A stretch of 5,196 nucleotides of DNA from Auritidibacter sp. Marseille-P8566 (GTDB lineage Bacteria; Bacteroidota; Bacteroidia; Flavobacteriales; Flavobacteriaceae). Where the stretch lies: the NCBI GenBank assembly GCA_943325595.2, contig CALPQA020000181.1, forward strand, positions 1 to 5,196, read 5' to 3'. Each line of letters starts with the position of its first letter. Position 1 is the first letter of the stretch. The translations under genes and the position numbers were made by a program. This document shows positions 1 through 5,196 of this stretch, piece after piece. Under the pieces are notes generated by a model. The model searched no databases and had not been told where the DNA came from. It was given only the letters and a program-made list of their open reading frames with translations.

Positions 1-200
1 ATGCTGAATTAAAAGCCATCTTCTCCCCTATTGCAACTGAATTAAAAGCAAACGAGGCGAAAATTAATTCTGAATTAATTGAAGTGCAAGGAAAACTTCA
101 AAACATTGGTGGTTATTACCAACCAAATCCGGAATTAACAAGCAAAGCAATGCGACCAAGTGTTACATTCAACACAATATTGAATAAAATTCAAGCATAA
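1..200 (+). CDS. icd: NADP-dependent isocitrate dehydrogenase, monomeric type (3' end only)
   Basis: This is the C-terminal 65 residues of a gene whose start lies left of the window. The reading frame has its first complete codon at base 3 and its TAA stop at 198-200. The visible protein begins AELKAIFSPIATELKANEAK and contains VQGK, an IGGYYQPNPE segment and AMRPSVTFNTIL near the end. These match the C-terminal signature I know from the monomeric isocitrate dehydrogenases (about 740 residues), where an alanine/glutamate-rich helix is followed by VQG, a DIGGYY-P-D segment and AMRPS-TFN. The enzyme oxidises isocitrate to 2-oxoglutarate and CO2 with reduction of NADP+ in the cytoplasm (TCA cycle). 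The catalytic part is outside the window, so only the family can be assigned. A terminator follows directly, so this appears to be the last gene of its transcript. Confidence 0.9.
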   Translation, partial: AELKAIFSPIATELKANEAKINSELIEVQGKLQNIGGYYQPNPELTSKAMRPSVTFNTILNKIQA

Positions 201-220
201 TATTTAAGTTTACTTGAACC

Positions 221-255
221 AAAAGCTGTCAAAAAAATTGACAGCTTTTTTACTT
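221..255 (+). terminator. Intrinsic terminator after icd
   Basis: A perfect 12-base inverted repeat, AAAAGCTGTCAA (221-232) and TTGACAGCTTTT (238-249), encloses a five-base A loop. It runs straight into a T-rich tail (245-250, continuing ACTTT to 255). The stop codon of icd is 20 bases upstream. Stem, short loop and T tract are all those of a Rho-independent terminator. The A and T runs make it partly symmetrical, but no minus-strand gene ends here, so the + orientation is the relevant one. Confidence 0.88.
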
Positions 256-265
256 TATACTCCAA

Positions 266-2161
266 ATGATTACGAAAAAATACGCCGTTTTTTTACTAAC
301 TTTATTCTTCACTATTTCAACTTTTAGTCAGTTGAGTTTTTGTAATGGAAGTAAAGGAATTCCAATTTTCACAGAAGATTTTGGAAGCGGCACTGATTTC
401 GGACCTCAATTACCCTCAGGAGTCACTTCCTATACTTATATTGCGGGTAGACCTGATGATGGATTTTACACATTGCACTACAGAACCAATCTATATAATT
501 CTTGGCACAATTCCCCAGATCACACGCCAGACGATCAACCGAACGGAACCAACGGGAAAACATTAATCGTAAATGCCAGTTTTACTGCTGGAGAATTTTA
601 TAAAAGAGTCGTTACCGGTTTATGCGTCAACACAACTTTTGAATTTACTGCTTGGCTAATGAATGTTTACAATTCCTCGGCAACAGGCGCCTGCCCCGGA
701 ACAGGTATTCCTATAAATGTAACTTTTGAAATTTGGGATGCTACCGAAACTACGCTTTTGCAAACGGGTAATACAGGTGCTATTAATGGAACTTCATCAG
801 CTATTTGGACGCAATATGGATTGGTTTTCACTACTAGTCCGGGGCAAACATCCGTGGTACTCAAAATGAAAAACAACGGTGTTGGAGGTTGTGGAAATGA
901 CCTCGCCATCGACGATATCATGTTTCGATCTTGCGGCGATTTCACAACCATTAGAAGCAATTTGACATCCGATTCATCCTATAAAGTTTGTGAAGATGCC
1001 ACGCCCATTTCTATCAATTTAGAAGTAAACAGTGCTAGTACTGGGCCTCACGTTTACCAATGGCAAGAAAGTACCGATAATGTAAATTGGAATGATATTA
1101 CTGGTGCAAATGCCGTAAACTATGCTACTCCCAACCTAATTGCATCCCATTATTACAGAGTTAAAATCGCTCAAGACAGTGCCAATCTAAACAATATTTT
1201 TTGCTCCACAGTTTCAGAAATTTTCAGTGTTTTGGTTTATCCAAAACCATTAGCTCCATTAAGTAACGGAAATCTTATCATTTGTCAAAACGATGCAATT
1301 CCTGCACTAACGGTAATCACTATTGGAACTGAGAATGTCAATTGGTATTCGGCACCAACTGGCGGAACGCTATTGCAAAGTAATTCAATAGCTTACATGC
1401 CTTCAACTGCAGGAACGTTTTATGCCGAATCGTATACCATACTCAATTCCTGTTCAAGTTCAAATCGGACACCGGTGCTACTTACTATGAATCCTATTCC
1501 TGCAATCACTCCAAACGATACTGCCATTTTGTGCGAAACAAAAACAGTTGAATTGGACGCTGGAATTAACAATGTAACGTACAATTGGTCAACAACTGAA
1601 AACACTAAAAAAATTACGGTGGCAGCACCTGGAACCTACACTGTAGTTGTTACAGGGACCAATGGCTGTACCAATTTAAAGACAATTGTAGTTACTGAAA
1701 ATCTCATTCCAATTATTACAAATGTTCAAATAAACGAACGACAAGTAACCATTATCACAGCGGTTTCAGGAGATTATGAATATTCGTTAGATGGAGTTAA
1801 CTACCAAAATTCAAATGTATTTGAAAACACGATTGGAGGCATTAAAAAAGCACATGTTCGGGAGAAAAATAATTGTGGTAAAGACACTTTTGATTTTACG
1901 CTTATTGTATTTCCTAAGTTTTTTACCCCAAATGGAGATACCTTTAATGACTTTTTCAGCATGGAAGGATTTCAATCAATAACAAACACGACCATTTCTA
2001 TTTTTGACAGATACGGAAAATTAATTACCTATTTATATTCTAAAAACCCATTTTGGGATGGAACTTCACATGGAAATCCTCTACCTGCAAATGATTATTG
2101 GTACAAAGCAATCCTCGAAGACGGAACCGAAATAAAAGGTCATTTTTCGTTAATTAGATAA
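266..2161 (+). CDS. Secreted multidomain surface protein with T9SS type B sorting domain
   Basis: A 631-residue protein, probably displayed on or released from the cell surface; its ligand or activity is unknown. Residues 1-21 form a signal peptide (MITKKYAVFLLTLFF, then STFS before Q22). Residues about 30-224 look like a jelly-roll or carbohydrate-binding-type beta-sandwich, closing with NNGVGGCGNDLAIDDIMFRSCG-type sequence; this family recurs at the N-terminus of Flavobacterium surface proteins. Residues about 232-325 are an Ig/PKD-like domain (VYQWQESTDNVNW). Residues about 325-410 match the CHU_C-associated Ig-like domain (VNWYSAPTGGTLL). A third beta domain lies at about 411-480 (YNWSTTE, GTYTVVVTGTNGC) and a fourth at about 481-548. 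Residues 549-631 are the type B C-terminal sorting domain (gliding-motility-associated CTD): FFTPNGDTFNDFF, ISIFDRYGK, WDGTSHGNPLPANDYW and GHFSLIR at the end. The start at 266 gives a complete signal peptide; no Shine-Dalgarno is present, as usual in this phylum. No PorP/SprF-like partner gene is adjacent. The architecture is clear; the specific role is not. Confidence 0.93.
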   Translation: MITKKYAVFLLTLFFTISTFSQLSFCNGSKGIPIFTEDFGSGTDFGPQLPSGVTSYTYIAGRPDDGFYTLHYRTNLYNSWHNSPDHTPDDQPNGTNGKTLIVNASFTAGEFYKRVVTGLCVNTTFEFTAWLMNVYNSSATGACPGTGIPINVTFEIWDATETTLLQTGNTGAINGTSSAIWTQYGLVFTTSPGQTSVVLKMKNNGVGGCGNDLAIDDIMFRSCGDFTTIRSNLTSDSSYKVCEDATPISINLEVNSASTGPHVYQWQESTDNVNWNDITGANAVNYATPNLIASHYYRVKIAQDSANLNNIFCSTVSEIFSVLVYPKPLAPLSNGNLIICQNDAIPALTVITIGTENVNWYSAPTGGTLLQSNSIAYMPSTAGTFYAESYTILNSCSSSNRTPVLLTMNPIPAITPNDTAILCETKTVELDAGINNVTYNWSTTENTKKITVAAPGTYTVVVTGTNGCTNLKTIVVTENLIPIITNVQINERQVTIITAVSGDYEYSLDGVNYQNSNVFENTIGGIKKAHVREKNNCGKDTFDFTLIVFPKFFTPNGDTFNDFFSMEGFQSITNTTISIFDRYGKLITYLYSKNPFWDGTSHGNPLPANDYWYKAILEDGTEIKGHFSLIR

Positions 2162-2181
2162 TATTTAGTAGGTTATTTTTC

Positions 2182-2220
2182 AGATTCAATTGTTGAAGTT
2201 CCTGCAACTTTATTGAATCT
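2182..2220. repeat. Imperfect hairpin downstream of the T9SS cargo gene
   Basis: AGATTCAAT (2182-2190) and ATTGAATCT (2212-2220) are perfect reverse complements. Inside them AAGTT (2196-2200) pairs with AACTT (2206-2210) around a CCTGC loop, and G2195 can wobble with T2211. That leaves a four-base bulge (2191-2194) on the left arm. The structure begins 20 bases after the stop codon at 2159-2161. No T tract follows in the + direction, so it is not a canonical intrinsic terminator. It may act as a weak terminator or an mRNA 3'-end stabiliser, or have no function. Confidence 0.55.
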
Positions 2221-2230
2221 TAACTAGAGA

Positions 2231-2261
2231 TTAACATTTGATATGTAAGGAATTATCTTTA
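2231..2261 (+). promoter_or_regulatory. Putative Bacteroidota-type promoter for the receptor operon
   Basis: TATCTTTA at 2254-2261 matches seven of the eight positions of the Bacteroidota -7 element TAnnTTTG. Seventeen bases upstream, TTAACA (2231-2236) resembles a -35/-33 element, although the typical TTG triplet is not at the ideal distance (the nearest TTG, 2238-2240, has a 13-base spacer). Transcription would start near 2267, giving a 5' leader of about 25 bases before the ATG at 2293. The position between a hairpin and the receptor gene fits. In AT-rich DNA such matches arise by chance, so confidence is moderate to low. Confidence 0.4.
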
Positions 2262-2292
2262 ATTTAGGACTTTTGTAACTCAAAATAAACGT

Positions 2293-4668
2293 ATGAATTC
2301 AAATAAAATTATTGCCTTATACCTACTGCTTTTATTCTCAGTAACGACAATTTTCGCACAAGAAAAATTCACTTTAAGTGGCGTAATTACTGCCGCCAAA
2401 AGCAACGAAACTGCAATTGGTGTTAATGTTGTTATCGGATCAATTCCAGCTTTTACAACAACCAACGAATATGGTTTTTACTCCATTACTGTGCCAAAAG
2501 GAACGTACAAAGTAACCGTAAGTTCTATTGGTTTTATTACCGAAGAAATCACTGTCGATTTAACAAAAAGTACAAAATACAACTTCTCGTTAACAGAAAG
2601 TGGCGAGGAATTGCAAGAAGTAATCATCACCGAGAAAACGACTACCAATACGAGAAAAGCAGAAATGAGTGTCAACAAACTCTCCATTGCAACCATCAAA
2701 AAAATGCCTGTCGTTCTAGGGGAAGTCGATGTATTGAAATCAATTTTATTGCTTCCAGGTGTAACAAATGCTGGCGAAGGCGCCTCAGGATTTAATGTTC
2801 GTGGTGGTGGTGCCGACCAGAATTTAATTCTTCTTGATGAAGCTACCATTTTCAATTCATCACATGTTTTTGGGTTTTTCTCCGTTTTTAATCCCGACGC
2901 CATTAAGGATTTAAAACTGTATAAAGGTGGAATTCCTTCTCGTTTTGGAGGAAGAGCCAGTTCTGTTTTAGACATTTATCAAAAAGATGGAAACTCAAAA
3001 CAATTTCATATCAATGGTGGAATCGGATTAATATCGAGTCGGATTTTGGCAGAAGGCCCAATCGTAAAAGACAAAGGTTCGTTTCTAATTGCAGGTCGGG
3101 GTTCCTACGCCCATTTGTTTTTAAAACTTTCTAACAACAAAAACTCGGCTTATTTTTATGATTTAAACACCAAATTAAATTACAAAATCAACAAAGACAA
3201 CAGCTTGTACGTTTCAGGTTATTTTGGTCGTGACGTATTTAATTTAGACGGAAGTTTTACCAATATTTACGGAAATGCCACAACCAATCTAAGATGGAAT
3301 CACTTATTTTCTGATAAATTATTCTCCAATCTTTCCTTGATTTATAGTGATTATTACTACGGATTGCAATTGGATTTTGTAGGTTTCAAATACGACTCTG
3401 GAATCAAAAATTACAATATTAAATACGACTTCAAAAACTATGTTTCCGATAAAATCAAATTGAATTATGGCGTAAATGCTATTTATTATGATTTTAATCC
3501 AGGCGCAATCAGTCCCACAACTGTTGAATCAGGAATCAATTACAAGCAATTAGAAAAAAAATACGCCTTCGAGCCATCGCTTTATCTGGAAGCAGAACAT
3601 AAAATTACCGACAAATTAGAATTGATGTACGGTTTGCGCTACAGTCAATTTTACAGATTGGGTTCGTCAACAGTGAATTTGTACCAAAATAACGAAGCCG
3701 TAACATTCAACAATGATTTGAAAATTTATGAAAAAGGGATCCCAATTGGTACAAAATATTACAACAGCAATAAGGTAATTGCCACTTTCGACAATTTTGA
3801 ACCGCGGTTTGCAGCTTCCTATTCTCTAAAGAAAAATCAGTCTATAAAAGCAAGTTATAATCGCTTGACGCAGTATTTACAGTTAATTTCTAATACGTCC
3901 TCGCCTACTCCTTTAGATGTTTGGACTCCAAGTGATTCCTATATAAAACCCCAAATTGCCGACCAAGTTGCCCTAGGCTATTTTAATAATTTCAAAGAAG
4001 ATGCCTATTCTCTTGAAGTAGAAACGTTTTACAAAAAAGTAAAAAACAGAATCGATTATATTGACGGCTCCAATTTAATTGCCAATGAAGCACTCGAACA
4101 AATCATCTTAAACGGACAATTGAGAGCCTACGGATTAGAAGTCTTATTGCGAAAAAACACAGGTAAACTAAACGGCTGGATTGCCTACACGCTTTCGCGA
4201 TCTGAACAAAAAACACCAGGACGAACAGCCATCGAAACAGGAATAAACAACGGAAATTGGTACCAATCAACTTTCGATAAATTGCACAATATCGCCGTAA
4301 CAGGAAGTTACAATTGGAACGAAAAATGGTCTTTTGGTGCTAATTTCACCTTGCAAACAGGACAACCCGTAACCTATCCAAACGGGCAATACCAATACCA
4401 AGGAATTACCGTTCCAAGTTATGGTTTGCGCAATGAAAACAGGCTACCAACCTACCACCATTTAGACATTTCAGCCACTTATACCCCAAAACCAACAAAG
4501 AAAAAAGGATGGCAAGGCGAATGGGTCTTTAGCATTTATAATGTGTACAACAGACAAAATGCAGCCTCAATTAGTTTCCGTCAAAACGAAACTTCTGGAA
4601 GCAATGAAGCCGTTCGATTCTCTATTTTTGGTGCCGTTCCTGCGGTGAGTTATAATTTTAAATTTTAA
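2293..4668 (+). CDS. TonB-dependent outer-membrane receptor with N-terminal carboxypeptidase-regulatory-like domain
   Basis: A 791-residue receptor that would import an unidentified substrate across the outer membrane using TonB/ExbBD energy. Residues 1-22 are a signal peptide ending TIFA before Q23. Residues about 26-100 are a carboxypeptidase-D regulatory-like beta-sandwich (LSGVITAAKSNETAIGVNVV, TTNEYGFYSITVPKGTYKV). ELQEVIITEK at 107-115 sits where the TonB box is expected. Residues about 120-228 are the plug: VDVLKSILLLPGV (145-157), FNVRGGGADQNLILLDEATI (167-186), VFNPDAIKDLKLYKGGIPSRFGG and then SSVLDI. The remaining ~560 residues are an aromatic-rich 22-strand-type barrel with YNVYNRQNAASISFR near the end and a final VSYNFKF, whose terminal phenylalanine is typical of BAM-inserted barrels. 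At 791 residues it is well short of SusC/RagA receptors (about 1000). The ATG at 2293 is preceded by an A-rich stretch without Shine-Dalgarno. The lipoprotein gene begins four bases after the stop, indicating one operon. The substrate cannot be inferred from sequence alone. Confidence 0.94.
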   Translation: MNSNKIIALYLLLLFSVTTIFAQEKFTLSGVITAAKSNETAIGVNVVIGSIPAFTTTNEYGFYSITVPKGTYKVTVSSIGFITEEITVDLTKSTKYNFSLTESGEELQEVIITEKTTTNTRKAEMSVNKLSIATIKKMPVVLGEVDVLKSILLLPGVTNAGEGASGFNVRGGGADQNLILLDEATIFNSSHVFGFFSVFNPDAIKDLKLYKGGIPSRFGGRASSVLDIYQKDGNSKQFHINGGIGLISSRILAEGPIVKDKGSFLIAGRGSYAHLFLKLSNNKNSAYFYDLNTKLNYKINKDNSLYVSGYFGRDVFNLDGSFTNIYGNATTNLRWNHLFSDKLFSNLSLIYSDYYYGLQLDFVGFKYDSGIKNYNIKYDFKNYVSDKIKLNYGVNAIYYDFNPGAISPTTVESGINYKQLEKKYAFEPSLYLEAEHKITDKLELMYGLRYSQFYRLGSSTVNLYQNNEAVTFNNDLKIYEKGIPIGTKYYNSNKVIATFDNFEPRFAASYSLKKNQSIKASYNRLTQYLQLISNTSSPTPLDVWTPSDSYIKPQIADQVALGYFNNFKEDAYSLEVETFYKKVKNRIDYIDGSNLIANEALEQIILNGQLRAYGLEVLLRKNTGKLNGWIAYTLSRSEQKTPGRTAIETGINNGNWYQSTFDKLHNIAVTGSYNWNEKWSFGANFTLQTGQPVTYPNGQYQYQGITVPSYGLRNENRLPTYHHLDISATYTPKPTKKKGWQGEWVFSIYNVYNRQNAASISFRQNETSGSNEAVRFSIFGAVPAVSYNFKF

Positions 4669-4672
4669 TACG

Positions 4673-5196
4673 ATGAAAAAAATAAAAATCTATTTCCTAA
4701 TAGCAATCAGCATTCTTGTAACAAGTTGCGAAAAAGTAATCGAGGTTGATTTGAATACTGCGCCACCAAAACTCGTGGTTGATGCCGCAATAAAGTGGCA
4801 AAAAGGAACACTTGGAAACGAGCAAAATATCAAATTAACAACTACAACTTCCTATTATAACGACCAAGTTCCAACCGCTTCTGGCGCTACCGTTTATATA
4901 ACTGATGCTGCAAATACCAGATTCAATTTTATAGAAACCGCTTCAACTGGAAATTACGTATGTACCAATTTTAACCCAGTTTTAAATGGAAATTATGTCC
5001 TAACCGTTATCTATAATGGCGAAACCTACAATGCCACCGAAACCCTAAAACCGGTTCCTACAATCGAATACATTACACAACGAAACGATGGCGGATTTAC
5101 GGGGCAGGATATTGAAGTCAAGACTTTTTTCACAGACAATGCCGCCACAAACGACTATTATCTATTTACCTACAAACCCAGTTTTGCTGCAATTCC
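4673..5196 (+). CDS. DUF4249-family outer-membrane lipoprotein (5' part, truncated by window edge)
   Basis: The frame from ATG 4673 stays open to the right edge (174 complete codons plus two bases), so the gene continues outside. The start MKKIKIYFLIAISILVTSC is a lipoprotein signal peptide with lipobox LVTSC and the acylated cysteine at residue 19. The next residues, CEKVIEVDL, then PPKLVVDA, match the conserved N-terminus of DUF4249 proteins (C-E-K-x-I-x-V-D-L, then P-K-L-V-V-N/D-A). After it comes beta-rich sequence (ASGATVYITDA, NGNYVLTVIYNGETYNATE, KPVPTIEYI). DUF4249 proteins have no established biochemical function that I know; genes for them commonly follow TonB-dependent receptors in Bacteroidota. 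Here the gap to the receptor stop is four bases, so the pair is presumably co-transcribed and may be translationally coupled. By inference it is a surface or periplasm-facing accessory protein of the receptor. SusD homology is not apparent in the visible part. Confidence 0.88.
   Translation, partial: MKKIKIYFLIAISILVTSCEKVIEVDLNTAPPKLVVDAAIKWQKGTLGNEQNIKLTTTTSYYNDQVPTASGATVYITDAANTRFNFIETASTGNYVCTNFNPVLNGNYVLTVIYNGETYNATETLKPVPTIEYITQRNDGGFTGQDIEVKTFFTDNAATNDYYLFTYKPSFAAI

Noticed and set aside
239..261. TTGACA (239-244) followed by TATACT (256-261) as a classical promoter
   Set aside because: The TTGACA is the 3' arm of the terminator stem, and the spacing of 11 bases is too short for a sigma70-type promoter. 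Bacteroidota also use a different -7 consensus.
667..960. A 97-codon minus-strand open frame inside the T9SS cargo gene
   Set aside because: Antisense to the conserved jelly-roll-like region, with no recognisable family features and no start context.
1791..1982. A 63-codon + strand frame overlapping the cargo gene
   Set aside because: It overlaps the sorting domain in another frame; the sorting domain is unambiguous, so this is a shadow frame.
2478..2975. A 165-codon open frame on the minus strand within the receptor gene
   Set aside because: It lies wholly antisense to the well-conserved regulatory-like and plug domains, its translation shows no recognisable domain, and it is explained as a shadow of the sense codons.
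2293..4668. Assigning the receptor as SusC/RagA
   Set aside because: At 791 residues it is too short, and its partner starts with DUF4249 rather than SusD features. The generic TonB-dependent receptor call is safer.
2293..4668. Naming a substrate (siderophore, heme, vitamin B12 or glycan) for the receptor
   Set aside because: No substrate-diagnostic motif, riboswitch or catabolic gene is visible in the window, so any name would be a guess.
1..5196. Search for CRISPR arrays, tRNA genes, insertion-sequence ends and tandem repeats
   Set aside because: No regularly spaced repeats, tRNA-like cloverleaf or transposase-like coding sequence were seen; nearly all of the window is ordinary coding sequence.

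Overview
The window looks like a chromosomal segment of a Bacteroidota bacterium, most likely a Flavobacterium or close relative. The evidence is an AT-rich sequence, a type IX secretion (T9SS) type B C-terminal domain, a TonB-dependent receptor with an N-terminal carboxypeptidase-regulatory-like domain, a DUF4249-type lipoprotein, and starts without Shine-Dalgarno sequences. All genes I can support lie on the + strand.

Layout. Bases 1-200 hold the last 65 codons of a monomeric-type NADP-dependent isocitrate dehydrogenase. A strong intrinsic terminator (221-255) follows. A 631-residue secreted or surface protein begins only about 10 bases after it (266-2161). It has a signal peptide, a jelly-roll-like N-terminal domain, several Ig/PKD-like domains and a T9SS type B sorting domain. 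A 131-base intergenic stretch (2162-2292) carries a long imperfect hairpin and a plausible Bacteroidota-type promoter. Next is a 791-residue TonB-dependent outer-membrane receptor (2293-4668). Four bases after its stop, a lipoprotein with DUF4249 features starts at 4673 and runs off the right edge.

Function. The isocitrate dehydrogenase is housekeeping TCA-cycle metabolism and is insulated by its terminator. The T9SS cargo protein is probably a separate unit exported to the cell surface. The receptor and lipoprotein almost certainly form one operon and probably one outer-membrane uptake unit: a TonB-powered channel plus a lipid-anchored accessory protein, organised like SusC/SusD but from different families. 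Its substrate cannot be read from this sequence. No RNA genes, CRISPR arrays, insertion sequences or phage elements were seen. The most interesting part is the receptor/DUF4249 pair of unknown substrate; the rest is ordinary for this group.
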